Source: Pontibacter harenae (lineage in GTDB: Bacteria > Bacteroidota > Bacteroidia > Cytophagales > Hymenobacteraceae). From it: a DNA stretch of 64,000 nucleotides. The position numbers were made by a program, and so were the translations under genes. Shown in pieces: positions 26,743 through 35,807 of the stretch. Each line of letters begins with the position of its first letter. The stretch's first letter is position 1. The stretch is taken from assembly GCF_020907245.1 (NCBI RefSeq), contig NZ_JAJJWH010000005.1, positions 1 to 64,000 of the forward strand, in the 5' to 3' direction. The notes under the pieces were generated by a model, which was not told the DNA's origin, did not search any database, and saw nothing but the letters and a program-made list of their open reading frames with translations.

Positions 26743-27333
26743 ATGAAAACAGCATACACCTTTTTTATCTGCTGCTTGCTGGCGGCGATACAGGCACAAG
26801 GGCAGTCTTATCTAGCGCAGCATGCCAAATGTTCTGAATCGTTCAAAGATGCTGCAATTGCAACCCCAAACCAGGCTGCTGAATTTAATGCTTGTATGGA
26901 AGGTGCGGATGCTCCTGATTTTAAAGTTACGACCCTAAGCGGAGAGGAACTGGAGTTGTCTAAGCTGAGAGGTAAGGTAGTGGTTTTAAACTTTTGGTCT
27001 ACTACGTGCAAACCCTGCATAGAGGAAATGCCTGCATTGAATGAACTGGTAAAAGCATACAGCGAGAAAGATGTTGTTTTCCTTTCATTGGCACCAGAGA
27101 ACGCAGCAACTTTGAAGAAATTCTTCAAACGGTTTCCCTTCGATTATACTCCAGCAGCAAACACAGACAATATAAAATCTGAAGTATTTAAGCTACAAAG
27201 TGTGGTGCCGTATTCTGTTATTATTGATAAGCAGGGAAAGATAAAGAAGATGTGGTTTGGAGCCTTTCCTGAACGGGGGAAGGTTTTTAACCTGTACACT
27301 CCTCTAATTGATGCGTGTTTAGCCAAAAACTAA
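26743..27333 (+). CDS. TlpA-like thiol-disulfide protein
   Basis: A secreted, thioredoxin-fold protein of 196 residues. A signal peptide (about 1-20, ending AQGQS) is followed by a TlpA/ResA domain: FKVTTLSGEELELSKLRGKV, then VLNFWSTTCKPC with the redox pair Cys89 and Cys92, and EEMPALNELVKAY. Further on are FLSLAPE and YSVIIDKQGKI with the cis-Pro region. It would reduce or shuffle disulfides in the periplasm. An unusual extra Cys pair (Cys30, Cys51) lies before the domain. It is followed after 19 nt by an uncharacterised secreted protein gene. Confidence 0.88.
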   Translation: MKTAYTFFICCLLAAIQAQGQSYLAQHAKCSESFKDAAIATPNQAAEFNACMEGADAPDFKVTTLSGEELELSKLRGKVVVLNFWSTTCKPCIEEMPALNELVKAYSEKDVVFLSLAPENAATLKKFFKRFPFDYTPAANTDNIKSEVFKLQSVVPYSVIIDKQGKIKKMWFGAFPERGKVFNLYTPLIDACLAKN

Positions 27334-27352
27334 AGCTTATCAGATATAAAGA

Positions 27353-27940
27353 ATGAGAAGAGTTGTCGTCCTGCTGTTTCTTTTAACCAACCTTGTAAAA
27401 TTAGCAAGCGGACAAGCTACAGCTGTGTTTGACAATAAGCTGTATACGGAAAGGCTTGCCTTATGCGATCTTACATCAAAGTTCATCGGTACTGATAAAG
27501 ACTTTAACTATCACCATTTTGGCCCTTCATTTTATAGTGTCTCAACTTACGGAAATAGAGGCGGGCTTTATGGTAGATGGGCTTTCGTGGTAAGGAATGA
27601 TAGCCTAAACCAAATTAGCTTCACATCCCTGGATTTACCCATCACTGCTGAGGCCTATGATGAACTTGCCAAACAAACAGAGGATTTAATTGAAATTTTC
27701 ACGGCAAAATATGGCCAGCCAGCAAAGGCAACTTCAACTAAAAAGAATGCTTATCAAAAAGATAAAAAGCCTATGGTTGGAGCCATCAATAAAGCAATGT
27801 GGCTTATTGACGGGCAAAAACTAAAAGTAGAGTTTTTTGTGGATGGAGAGCACGGAGATTATCATTACACGTTGCGTATACTTAGATTTGAAGACTATTA
27901 TAGCAACATGAAACTACCTGCCTGGTGGGATGGGTATTAA
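27353..27940 (+). CDS. Secreted protein of unknown function
   Basis: A 195-residue protein with a signal peptide (RRVVVLLFLLTNLVKLASG) that I do not recognise. The mature part has aromatic-rich beta-type stretches (FNYHHFGPSFYSVSTYGNRG, LYGRWAFVV), a helix with acidic residues, and a C-terminal YHYTLRILRFEDYY. There is no Cys pair or metal motif. It starts 19 nt after the TlpA-like gene and is probably co-transcribed with it. Confidence 0.6.
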   Translation: MRRVVVLLFLLTNLVKLASGQATAVFDNKLYTERLALCDLTSKFIGTDKDFNYHHFGPSFYSVSTYGNRGGLYGRWAFVVRNDSLNQISFTSLDLPITAEAYDELAKQTEDLIEIFTAKYGQPAKATSTKKNAYQKDKKPMVGAINKAMWLIDGQKLKVEFFVDGEHGDYHYTLRILRFEDYYSNMKLPAWWDGY

Positions 27941-27988
27941 ACAAGCTGCTTATCCACTTATTAGTATAAAATATCATCAACCATAGCG

Positions 27989-28462
27989 ATGCTGCAACTA
28001 ACCAGAACAGATTCTAAAAACGAGGACTTTATTAGCCTTGTGCGTTTGCTGGATGCTGACCTCAGCGAGAGGGACGGCGAAGACCATGCGTTTTATGCGC
28101 AGTTTAATAAAATTGACGCCATCAATACTGCCATTGTAGCTTACCAGGATGGTGTGCCTGTGGGCTGCGGGGCTGTGAAGAAGTATAGCGATGAGACAGG
28201 TGAAGTGAAAAGAATGTATGTTCAGCCAGCGTATCGTGGACAGGGAGTTGCTACAGCCGTTTTGAAGGAACTGGAGTTGTGGGCTGCGGAGTTAGGTTAT
28301 GCACACTTGATTTTGGAGACAGGAAAAGCACAGCCTGAAGCCATTGCGCTTTACACGAAGTGTGACTACCAAACGATACCGAACTATGGGCAGTACGAAG
28401 GGGTGGAGAACAGTGTGTGTATGCAGAAGCTACTGCCAGTAAGTACAAGCAGTGCTGTATAA
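27989..28462 (+). CDS. GNAT family N-acetyltransferase
   Basis: A soluble 157-residue GNAT enzyme that moves an acetyl group from acetyl-CoA to an unknown amine. The core is complete: VGCGAVKKYSDETGEVKRMY (strand 4), VQPAYRGQGVATAVLKELE with the R/Q-x-x-G-x-A pyrophosphate loop, and LILETGKAQPEAIALYTKC-Y for the C-terminal motif B. ATG start. A perfect hairpin just downstream ends this gene and ahpC on the other strand. Confidence 0.9.
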   Translation: MLQLTRTDSKNEDFISLVRLLDADLSERDGEDHAFYAQFNKIDAINTAIVAYQDGVPVGCGAVKKYSDETGEVKRMYVQPAYRGQGVATAVLKELELWAAELGYAHLILETGKAQPEAIALYTKCDYQTIPNYGQYEGVENSVCMQKLLPVSTSSAV

Positions 28463-28528
28463 TGTATTCGAGCTGGTTCAAGATTAACCAAAACGGCTTC
28501 AGCATTAGGAAACTAATAACGATTAATA

Positions 28529-28565
28529 ACAGAAAAGCCCCTGCCAAAGCAGGGGCTTTTCTGTT
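28529..28565. terminator. Bidirectional terminator between GNAT and ahpC
   Basis: AACAGAAAAGCCCCTG and CAGGGGCTTTTCTGTT form a 16-bp perfect GC-rich stem around a CCAAAG-type loop, with T-runs on each strand. It sits between convergent genes. Confidence 0.9.
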
Positions 28566-28585
28566 ATGCTATAAACAGGTGCTGC

Positions 28586-29233
28586 TTAGTGGCTGCCTCT
28601 GTTTGCAAGGTAGTTAGATACGCCTTCTTTAGTAGCTTGCATAGCTTCTTTACCTTCTTCCCAGTTTGCAGGGCAAACTTCACCTTTTTCTTCGAAGTAC
28701 TGCAGGGCATCTACCATACGTAATGCTTCGTCGATGCTACGGCCAAGTGGAAGGTCGTTGATAACCTGGTGACGTACTACACCTTCTTTGTCGATTAGGA
28801 ACAAGCCGCGGTAAGCAACTGGCTCGCCAACGAAAGTTACTTCACCTTCTTCAGTGTACTCATAGTGGCCAGCCAACACATCGTAGTTCTGAGCGATAGT
28901 TTTAGCAGCGTCAGCTACAAGTGGGTAAGTTACACCCTGAATACCACCTTGGTCTTGTGGTGTGTTTAACCATGCAAAGTGCGTAACGTGTGTATCTGTT
29001 GAAACACCCACTACAGCTACATTCTTACGCTCAAAATCAGCTAATCTGTCCTGGAACGCTAAGATCTCAGTTGGGCACACAAACGTGAAGTCCATTGGCC
29101 AGAAGAACAACACTACGTGCTGCTTGCCAAGGTATTGCTCTAATGAAAAGTTTTCTTCAAATTCTTCGCCGTTTACAACAGCTGTAGCCTTAAATGAAGG
29201 CGCTTTTTTACCTACTAATACTGCCATTTTCAA
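28586..29233 (-). CDS. ahpC: Peroxiredoxin AhpC-type
   Basis: A 215-residue typical 2-Cys peroxiredoxin, which reduces peroxides through a peroxidatic cysteine. PMDFTFVCPTEILAF holds Cys53, and EVCPANW near residue 187 holds the resolving cysteine. The intervening VVGVSTDTHVTHFAWLNTP and NDLPLGRSIDEALRMVDALQ match the family. No ahpF is adjacent, so the reductant is probably thioredoxin. A Fur-family regulator lies immediately upstream on the same strand, 25 nt away. Confidence 0.95.
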   Translation of the reverse strand: MKMAVLVGKKAPSFKATAVVNGEEFEENFSLEQYLGKQHVVLFFWPMDFTFVCPTEILAFQDRLADFERKNVAVVGVSTDTHVTHFAWLNTPQDQGGIQGVTYPLVADAAKTIAQNYDVLAGHYEYTEEGEVTFVGEPVAYRGLFLIDKEGVVRHQVINDLPLGRSIDEALRMVDALQYFEEKGEVCPANWEEGKEAMQATKEGVSNYLANRGSH

Positions 29234-29258
29234 TAGTTATTAAGTTAGAAAATCTATT

Positions 29259-29726
29259 TTAATTTACTGGTTTAATACTTATTTGTTTGTCTGGTTCAAC
29301 CTTATTGCCCGTCAACTGCACTGCAAAGCTCTTAATCTCGAAGTTCTCCACGTTACGCTTACTAAAGAAATCCTGCAGGAGCTGCTCTAGTTCAGCATCT
29401 TCGTAATCAATGATTTCTTTGGTGTTGCTGCAGTAAATGTGGCTGTGCGACACTGTGTTTGCGTCGTAACGTTTGCCGCCCTCCTCAGAAAGTACGCGTC
29501 TTATAAGTGCAGCCTCTACAAAGCTATCAAGCGTTTTATATACGGTGCCTAAAGAGATACTTGGGTTGGCTGGCTTTAAAAGCTGAAAGACATCTTCTGC
29601 CGTAGGATGGTGACCATGCAAAGCCTCTAATGCTTCGAATATAACAATGCGCTGATGGGTAGCCTTCAGGCCTCCATCAATGATGCACTGCTTTAATCCT
29701 GCTCTATTTAAACTTTGCTGTTCCAA
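29259..29726 (-). CDS. Fur/PerR-family transcriptional regulator
   Basis: A 155-residue Fur-family repressor. The winged helix (about 10-85) includes LKATHQRIVIFEALEALHGH, HPTAEDVFQLL and ISLGTVYKTLDSFVEAALI. The C-terminal part has HSHIYCSNTKEIIDYED. The first structural CxxC is reduced to C-S-N-T and there is no second CxxC, so the usual Cys4 zinc site is absent. Its position directly upstream of ahpC suggests peroxide sensing (PerR-like), not iron uptake control. The start is TTG at 29726, with a good -33/-7 promoter at 29770-29800. Confidence 0.9.
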   Translation of the reverse strand: MEQQSLNRAGLKQCIIDGGLKATHQRIVIFEALEALHGHHPTAEDVFQLLKPANPSISLGTVYKTLDSFVEAALIRRVLSEEGGKRYDANTVSHSHIYCSNTKEIIDYEDAELEQLLQDFFSKRNVENFEIKSFAVQLTGNKVEPDKQISIKPVN

Positions 29727-29769
29727 CTAATCCTAAATAAGAATTTTTCTTCACTGAGAATTTATGCTG

Positions 29770-29800
29770 CAAAGGTAAGGCTTAAGTACAGACAGTGCAA
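29770..29800 (-). promoter_or_regulatory. Bacteroidota-type promoter of the Fur-family gene
   Basis: On the minus strand, TTG is followed after 20 nt by TACCTTTG (29777-29770), a match to the TTG/TAnnTTTG consensus. It lies 43 nt upstream of the TTG start codon. Confidence 0.65.
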
Positions 29801-30018
29801 GGGCTTTAAGGTAATACAAAAAAGTTGATCTAAATTCGGGTACAAAGACACCAAGTATTATGCTACTGCTTAAGCTTTTCTGAATTGGAGAGACAGTAAA
29901 AGAAATTTGATGTAGAAAAAGTTACAGTGTCTAACGGGAGACCTACTTTGCCTGTGAAAATGCTTTGCTGAAATGAGTAATAACGGTGTTGTTTTTCAGT
30001 TAGGAAGTTCTCTTTTGG

Positions 30019-30258
30019 TTACATAGAAGAGGCCTCGCTGTAGGTGTCTTCTTTTACCATCTGAAAGTACAGCTGCTGAAGTTGAATACTATCTTTCAAG
30101 TCAGGTTGAAAATTCTGTGCTTTGGTATAAGGCTGGCTACTGGCATGCAGTACAGGTTCAGGTGTGCGAAGTAATACACCAATAAACAGCATTACAAACA
30201 GAGTGGATAGCTTTAGAAGGAATTTTGAGTCTACTTTTTCTGCAGTTTGCATGGCCAT
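30019..30258 (-). CDS. Small membrane-anchored hypothetical protein
   Basis: A protein of about 79 residues: a short cytoplasmic start, one hydrophobic segment (LLKLSTLFVMLFIGVLL), then a polar tail rich in Gln (KDSIQLQQLYFQMVKEDTYS). I do not recognise it. I use ATG at 30258; GTG at 30267 would add three residues. A clear -33/-7 promoter stands 57 nt upstream, which supports expression. Confidence 0.6.
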   Translation of the reverse strand: MAMQTAEKVDSKFLLKLSTLFVMLFIGVLLRTPEPVLHASSQPYTKAQNFQPDLKDSIQLQQLYFQMVKEDTYSEASSM

Positions 30259-30314
30259 AATTTGCACTACTTTTTAGATGGAAGAATGGTTTTGCGTAAT
30301 GCCTTTATACGCTG

Positions 30315-30344
30315 CAAAGATATTTAATACTTTTAATATATCAA
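30315..30344 (-). promoter_or_regulatory. Bacteroidota-type promoter of the small membrane protein gene
   Basis: On the minus strand, TTG (30344-30342), 19 nt, then TATCTTTG (30322-30315): a full TTG/TAnnTTTG match. Confidence 0.65.
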
Positions 30345-30395
30345 GTATTTCTATAATTAAACAATTTGTTTTCTCCTGTTGTAGCGTTTTAAAGT

Positions 30396-31655
30396 TTATT
30401 TGCAGACAAAATGTAGCGTACTGCGCGTGCGCTGCTCTAATAATACTTCTTTGCCTTCCATAGCCTTTTGGGTACTTAAAGTTTCATAGTTTTTGATGGT
30501 GTACAAGCGAAGTCCTGTGTTATAATGAATCACAAACAGGTCTTGTAGTGTTTGTATAAGCTTTTGGAGGTGCTCTTGGTGCAGGTCTATACAGATGGAG
30601 AATGAGATGGCAGAATTTTGCATCAGGTTTATTTTTATACGAAGTTCGGACAAGGCGTTAAATATAGTGCCCATGTTTCTCTCCGACACAAAAGCAAAGT
30701 CTTTGGCTCCAAATGAAATAAGGCATTGGTTTTCTTTTATAATGTATGCTGGCGCAATTTTATCGTTTGTGCAGTCGCAAATTTTGGTACCAGCGCCTGC
30801 AGGGTTTATAAAGGATTTTACGTAAAGCGGAATCAGTTTATTTGCCAGCGGCTTTATCGTCTTTGGGTGAATAACAGAGGCACCGTAATAAGCCATCTCC
30901 ACCGTTTCCTGGTAAGAAATTTGGTCGTAGCGAATAGTATCGCTAAAGTGTTTCGGGTCTGCGTTGAGTAAGCCATCCACATCTTTCCATATATACATGC
31001 TTTCTGCATCAAGACAATGTGCAAAAATAGCAGCGCTATAGTCTGAGCCTTCTCGCCCGAGGGTGGTGGTTAAGCCATTGTTCGTGCCTCCTAAAAACCC
31101 TTGTGTTACGATTGGCCGCTGTGCAAGTAGGCTAGGTAAGTCGCGCTTTATAATGCGTTCGGTCCAGACCCAATCTACCCTGGCTTCTCGCCAGGTGGTA
31201 TCTGTTTGTATGTACTTGCGGCTATCTACCCAAGTGTTTGGTAGCCCTTGTGTTTGCAGAAAGTGGTGCAGTATAGTGGATGAGAAAAGCTCACCAAAAC
31301 TGACTACCTGGTCATAAAGCAAGTCATAGGAAACGTCTGTCAAGAAACTCTGCAACAGGTGCTGTAGCTTTGAGAAGAGTTGCTCAAGTTCCTCGTATAC
31401 AGGATGGCTCTGTTGCGGAAATAGCTCCTGTACTATTTCTTGGTGATAGGTGTAACTGTTTTGTAAATCTGTTCTGTAGTCGCTTTTGCTGTAAGCTAGC
31501 TCCAGTACTTGTTCCAGCGCATTGGTTGTTTTGCCCATTGCCGACACTACCAGTAGCAGTTGGTCGGATGCACTATGTTCTTTCACAATCTTATAAAGAT
31601 TATGAAACGCCTGAGCATCTTTAACAGAAGCGCCACCAAATTTAAATACTTTCAT
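30396..31655 (-). CDS. Monofunctional aspartate kinase
   Basis: A 419-residue aspartate kinase, which phosphorylates aspartate at the start of the lysine/threonine/methionine pathway. The N-terminal amino acid kinase domain shows KFGGASVKDA, LVVSAMGKTTNALE, TQGFLGGTNNG-TTLGREGSDYSA (catalytic and nucleotide part) and IWKDVDGLLNADPKHF. The region after about residue 300 has weak ACT-domain features (VSERNMGTIFNALSELRIKI, allosteric). No dehydrogenase domain is fused. ATG start; divergent from fbp. Confidence 0.93.
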   Translation of the reverse strand: MKVFKFGGASVKDAQAFHNLYKIVKEHSASDQLLLVVSAMGKTTNALEQVLELAYSKSDYRTDLQNSYTYHQEIVQELFPQQSHPVYEELEQLFSKLQHLLQSFLTDVSYDLLYDQVVSFGELFSSTILHHFLQTQGLPNTWVDSRKYIQTDTTWREARVDWVWTERIIKRDLPSLLAQRPIVTQGFLGGTNNGLTTTLGREGSDYSAAIFAHCLDAESMYIWKDVDGLLNADPKHFSDTIRYDQISYQETVEMAYYGASVIHPKTIKPLANKLIPLYVKSFINPAGAGTKICDCTNDKIAPAYIIKENQCLISFGAKDFAFVSERNMGTIFNALSELRIKINLMQNSAISFSICIDLHQEHLQKLIQTLQDLFVIHYNTGLRLYTIKNYETLSTQKAMEGKEVLLEQRTRSTLHFVCK

Positions 31656-31739
31656 TTTTTTGTTATATAACTTCTGAAAAGATTTGTTTTGTGTTAAGAA
31701 ATGATTTAATTGTACAGGTGATCAATCCTTTTCAATCTC

Positions 31740-32759
31740 ATGAATGATAATTTAGCGCTGCCAGTAGGCACCACCCTCGACAGATTTATAATGAGAAAGC
31801 AGGAAGAGTTTCCTTATGCCACAGGAGAGCTCTCGCAGTTATTACGTGATATAGCACTGGCAGGTAAAATTGTCAATCGGGAAATTAACCGCGCAGGTTT
31901 AATAGGCATTGCTGGTGCCTTTGGCCAACAGAACGTACAGGGCGAAGAGCAGCAGAAGCTAGATGTAATTGCCAATATCCGTTTTATTCGTGCGCTGCGC
32001 AACGGGGGGGAGGTATGTACTGTTGTTTCGGAAGAGGAAGACGATGTAATTCATACAGGGAATAAGAATGGCAAGTACATCGTAGCCATCGATCCGCTGG
32101 ACGGATCCTCTAACATTGATGTAAATGTGGCTATAGGTACTATTTTCTCGGTATACAGGCGCGTTTCTGAAATGGGCACCGAGGGTACGTTAGAAGATTG
32201 CCTGCAAAAAGGAACACGGCAGGTAGCGGCTGGCTACCTTATCTATGGTTCATCTACTATGTTGGTATACACCACAGGCCACGGCGTAAACGGCTTTACC
32301 TATGAACCATCATTAGGCGAGTTTTTCTTGTCGCACCCAAATATTACCATCCCTAAAAACGGTAGCATTTATTCCTGTAACGAAGGCAACCTGAACAGCT
32401 TTCATGATGGCGTGAAAAACTATATTAGTCTCTGCAAGGAAAACAACTATGCTGCACGGTATATTGGTTCTTTGGTGGCAGATTTTCACCGCAACATGCT
32501 GAAAGGTGGCGTTTATATTTATCCTGCAACAGCTAAGGCGCCAAATGGTAAACTCCGCCTGATTTATGAGTGTAATGCCCTGGCCTTTATAGTAGAGCAG
32601 GCTGGCGGAAAGGCTTCAGATGGCAGTAAGAGAATAATGGATTTGGAGCCCACAGAGCTACACCAGCGGTGCCCGCTCGTTATTGGTTCTTCTGAAATGG
32701 TAGCGAAAGTAGAAGAATACTTAAAAGCGGAAGTAGGCATAAATTCTTTCTCTGTTTAG
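31740..32759 (+). CDS. fbp: Class I fructose-1,6-bisphosphatase
   Basis: A gluconeogenic phosphatase of 339 residues that hydrolyses fructose-1,6-bisphosphate. Motifs: [10 protein letters not shown] (metal Glu), [20 protein letters not shown] (metal and substrate site, conserved in all class I enzymes), [36 protein letters not shown] and GGVYIYPA. Normal length, ATG start. Its last 4 nt overlap the end of a convergent small gene. Confidence 0.97.
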   Translation: MNDNLALPVGTTLDRFIMRKQEEFPYATGELSQLLRDIALAGKIVNREINRAGLIGIAGAFGQQNVQGEEQQKLDVIANIRFIRALRNGGEVCTVVSEEEDDVIHTGNKNGKYIVAIDPLDGSSNIDVNVAIGTIFSVYRRVSEMGTEGTLEDCLQKGTRQVAAGYLIYGSSTMLVYTTGHGVNGFTYEPSLGEFFLSHPNITIPKNGSIYSCNEGNLNSFHDGVKNYISLCKENNYAARYIGSLVADFHRNMLKGGVYIYPATAKAPNGKLRLIYECNALAFIVEQAGGKASDGSKRIMDLEPTELHQRCPLVIGSSEMVAKVEEYLKAEVGINSFSV

Positions 32760-33064
32760 TTATTGCTGTACCTAAAGCGGATTTGTGCCTTCTGTAGCTC
32801 TCTTTTTATGATGAGGCGGGTGATACGTTCGGCAATAACTTCCTCTGAGTTAGCTGTTAACGCTTCCTTTACTTTACGCTCATCTACGTCTACACGGTAT
32901 AGTATGTGAAGCAGGCGTGGTAAATCATGTTGTAAGAGGTGGTGTACAACATCAGATAATTGATACAGCAACTCTTCCAGGCTTTTAGTGTGGCGCACTT
33001 CTACATTAAATATCTTCTGTAGATGGTTAGATGCACTCGATAGTAGGGCTGGTGTATACTGCAT
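32756..33064 (-). CDS. Small helical hypothetical protein
   Basis: A protein of about 102 residues, mostly helical with many Leu, His and charged residues ([52 protein letters not shown]). I do not recognise a domain. I use ATG at 33064; a start ten residues earlier is possible. The 4-nt convergent overlap with fbp (32756-32759) is unusual but harmless. Confidence 0.6.
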   Translation of the reverse strand: MQYTPALLSSASNHLQKIFNVEVRHTKSLEELLYQLSDVVHHLLQHDLPRLLHILYRVDVDERKVKEALTANSEEVIAERITRLIIKRELQKAQIRFRYSNN

Positions 33065-33096
33065 AATCTTAATTTTGTATTGCCAGGATAACAAGG

Positions 33097-33159
33097 TATA
33101 AAGTACACAACCCGACAGTAACCCAACTTTTGGCCTACTGTCGGGTTGTGTACTTTATA
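33097..33159 (-). terminator. Long perfect hairpin after DUF5606 gene
   Basis: Arms at 33097-33120 and 33136-33159 (TATAAAGTACACAACC... and its exact complement) are 24 bp each with no mismatch around a 15-nt loop. The sequence lies downstream of the minus-strand DUF5606 gene and upstream of the small helical gene. It may be a terminator or a processed hairpin; it lacks a long T-run after the stem. Confidence 0.6.
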
Positions 33160-33256
33160 GATAACTCAAGTCGAGGCTTACACAGTTTTGAAATGCTTCA
33201 GGATTTTGAAGGCGCAAAAACTAAGTATTTCAAAAACCTTGACTGAGCCTTTCTTT

Positions 33257-33715
33257 TTATTCTGCGTTGTCTTCCTTCGTTTCTTCTGCTGCGTCGTCGG
33301 CACTAGCTTCTGATGTTCCTTCGGTAAAACCAACGTGCTTGTTTACAATGGTGTACCAGTTAGCCAATTTTTTCATGTCAGACACATAAACACGGTCCTC
33401 GTCAAAATCTGGCAGCACATCTCTCATAAATTCTTTGTACTCATCGTTGCTTGGCTTCTCACTCAGGGGCAGGTCGTCGCCGTACTTCTGATGAATCATA
33501 TCGAACACTTCGGCAAGCGGAACAGTTGCTTCTTCGTCGGTGGTGTAAATAGAGATTTCGTCTAGAAGCGACATACGATGACGCGCCTGTGCCACAATGC
33601 GCTGCGGATCGTCAGAAAGGCTTTCTACGATAACTCCAGTACGTGTAGGCTTTACTACTTTGTAAAGTCCGTTCATGCCAGAAATGGCAGCAACTTGTCT
33701 TAAATCAATAGGCAT
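33257..33715 (-). CDS. DUF5606 domain protein
   Basis: A 152-residue protein of the DUF5606 family, restricted to Bacteroidota as far as I know. It opens with RQVAAISGMNGLYKVVKPTR and has IVESLSDDPQRIVA, LDEISIYTTDEEATVPL and YKEFMRDVLPDFDEDRVY. The tail is acidic and disordered (ADDAAEETKEDNAE). Function unknown. It sits 53 nt downstream of engB on the same strand. Confidence 0.85.
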   Translation of the reverse strand: MPIDLRQVAAISGMNGLYKVVKPTRTGVIVESLSDDPQRIVAQARHRMSLLDEISIYTTDEEATVPLAEVFDMIHQKYGDDLPLSEKPSNDEYKEFMRDVLPDFDEDRVYVSDMKKLANWYTIVNKHVGFTEGTSEASADDAAEETKEDNAE

Positions 33716-33768
33716 AATAAAGTATAAGCTGTGTTTGATATTATTTAAAATAAGGCGGACGACAGGTG

Positions 33769-34371
33769 TTAAGGCTTAACCTGAGCGTTCACACTGTCTA
33801 TAAAGTTAAGTATCTCGTCTCTTCCTGTTCGGCCTACAGCCGATGTCTGGAATATCTGCGGCAATTCGTCCCATGACTCTTTTAACTTACGTCGGTACAT
33901 GGCTATAGTTGAGTCTGTTTTGGCAGCCGACTGCTTGTCCGTTTTAGTGAAAACCAGTACAAAAGGAATGCCCATCTCACCTAACATCTGAATAAAATCA
34001 AGATCGGGCTGTAGGGGTTCGTGCCTAGAGTCGATTAGTATAAAGACACAGGTCAAGTTCTCGCGCTTCAGAAAATAAGCTCTGATCATTTTGCGCCAGT
34101 CTTCTCTCGATTTCTTACTTACCTTGGCATAGCCATAGCCAGGCAAATCGACCAGGTACCACGCATCGTTTATCAGGAAGTGGTTAATGAGCTGTGTTTT
34201 TCCTGGCGAAGACGAAGTTTTAGCCAGGTTTTTTTGCTCCGTAAGCATGTTAATGAGCGAAGATTTGCCCACATTTGAGCGTCCGATAAAAGCATATTCA
34301 GGTTTATCGGGTGCAGGGCACTTCTCCACGAGCGTGTTGCTCATCAAAAACTTAGCTTCTTTTATAACCAT
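33769..34371 (-). CDS. engB: GTPase EngB (YihA/YsxC)
   Basis: A 200-residue GTPase needed for 50S ribosome assembly. All G motifs are present: GRSNVGKSSLINML (G1), SSPGKTQLINHF (G2, conserved Thr), DLPGYGYAKVSK (G3), FTKTDKQS (G4) and TSAVGRTG (G5). ATG start and normal length. It is followed by the DUF5606 gene. A possible -7 box (TAACTTTG) lies about 100 nt upstream at 34470-34477. Confidence 0.97.
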   Translation of the reverse strand: MVIKEAKFLMSNTLVEKCPAPDKPEYAFIGRSNVGKSSLINMLTEQKNLAKTSSSPGKTQLINHFLINDAWYLVDLPGYGYAKVSKKSREDWRKMIRAYFLKRENLTCVFILIDSRHEPLQPDLDFIQMLGEMGIPFVLVFTKTDKQSAAKTDSTIAMYRRKLKESWDELPQIFQTSAVGRTGRDEILNFIDSVNAQVKP

Positions 34372-34535
34372 AGCATGTTACCTGTTGTGCCGCATGCAGA
34401 TTAAAACTAATTTTAGATGCGGACTTGAATTTTTTTGATCCAAAAAGCTTTACGTAAGCCTTGGTTCCTCAAAGTTACCACATATTTTCTAAACTACGGG
34501 GCAGGAGTGATTAAGTATAACGGCATGTTAGCTGT

Positions 34536-35807
34536 ATGAGTATATTTTTTAGCAGTAAGCTTGGCGCCAGATTGGGCGCAACGGCTGTCTTATTGATGTT
34601 ATTTTGTAGTGCCATTACAATAGATGGTGCAAACAGCCGCTTACTAAAGAAGGCTAAAAAAGCCATGGAGCAAGATGATTTTGCCATAGCAGTAGTTCTT
34701 TTATCAGAAGTACTGGATCAAACCCCATCAAACCTAAACGCTACCTTTAATTTAGGATACTGCTACCTGGAATTGCATCAGCCCGAAAAAGCCAAGCTAT
34801 ATTTACAACAAGTGTACCTGCAGAACCCGATGCTAGATGAGCAGTTGGGTTTTTATCTGGCAGAAGCACATCAGCAAAATTATGAGTTTAACGAAGCGCG
34901 TGCGTTGTACCAGCAAGAACTGGCGAGGGTGCCTAAGTTAAATCAGTTTTACATTAGCCTGCTGCGTAAGCGCATGGAAGAGTGCAGAGCTGGTGTGATC
35001 TTAATGTCTGAGCCCGCTGTCGCTGATATTCATAATGCAGGTGAAGCTATAAATTCGTCGTTTTCAGATTATGTGCCCGTGCTGCTAGGCCAGGATTCAG
35101 TTTTGCTTTTTACTTCAAAGCGCCCGTCAGCTAAGAATTCTAAAGTAGGTGAAGAGCAAGTATGGGTATCGAAGTGGGAGCCAGGGGGCTGGCAGTTGTC
35201 TTCGCTGTTTTACACTGAAAAAAGCAGTTTGAAAAATCATGCCGTGGTGTCTGCTTCACCAAGTGGGAGAGAGCTTTTTCTGTATGCAGCAGAAGGTGGC
35301 GGCAAGCTTTATCGTGCCTTTATAGAGGGGGCGGGTAGTTGGGCAAAGCCAGAACTATTAGGTAATCCCTTCAACCTTGGTTCAAAAGAGTTGTCGGTGC
35401 ATGTGACGGATGATGGACGCTTTGCCTTTTTTTCAAGCGATAGGGTTGGCGGTTATGGCGGCATGGACCTTTACATGTGCTACAAACAAGCAGACGGTAC
35501 ATGGAGTGAGGCGCTAAATTTAGGCCCTTCCGTAAATACAGAATTCGATGAGGATGCTGCTTTCGTGGATACTAAGACAAACACCCTTTACTTCAGCTCG
35601 ACAGGTCACAACAGTATTGGCGGGTACGATATTTTTAAATCTACCATAGAAGGAGCCACTTGGACACAAGCTGAAAATTTAGGGTTACCTATCAACTCTC
35701 CTTTCGATGATATTTACTTTGTGCTGGCCCATGACCGATCCACAGCCTACTTTTCTTCAGACAGAACGGGAGGATTTGGTGCAAAAGATGTTTATGTTGC
35801 ACAGTAG
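34536..35807 (+). CDS. TPR plus PD40 propeller envelope protein
   Basis: A secreted protein of 423 residues. After a signal peptide come tetratricopeptide repeats (about 30-150: MEQDDFAIAVVLLSEVL, FNLGYCYLELHQPEKAKLYL). PD40/WD40-like strands follow (about 170-423), with repeated units such as FAFFSSDRVGGYGGMDLYMC, LYFSSTGHNSIGGYDIFKS and AYFSSDRTGGFGAKDVYVA. It ends there, without the OmpA domain found on the next gene. Proteins of this build belong to the gliding/type IX secretion envelope set; a peptidoglycan anchor is absent here. Confidence 0.8.
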   Translation: MSIFFSSKLGARLGATAVLLMLFCSAITIDGANSRLLKKAKKAMEQDDFAIAVVLLSEVLDQTPSNLNATFNLGYCYLELHQPEKAKLYLQQVYLQNPMLDEQLGFYLAEAHQQNYEFNEARALYQQELARVPKLNQFYISLLRKRMEECRAGVILMSEPAVADIHNAGEAINSSFSDYVPVLLGQDSVLLFTSKRPSAKNSKVGEEQVWVSKWEPGGWQLSSLFYTEKSSLKNHAVVSASPSGRELFLYAAEGGGKLYRAFIEGAGSWAKPELLGNPFNLGSKELSVHVTDDGRFAFFSSDRVGGYGGMDLYMCYKQADGTWSEALNLGPSVNTEFDEDAAFVDTKTNTLYFSSTGHNSIGGYDIFKSTIEGATWTQAENLGLPINSPFDDIYFVLAHDRSTAYFSSDRTGGFGAKDVYVAQ

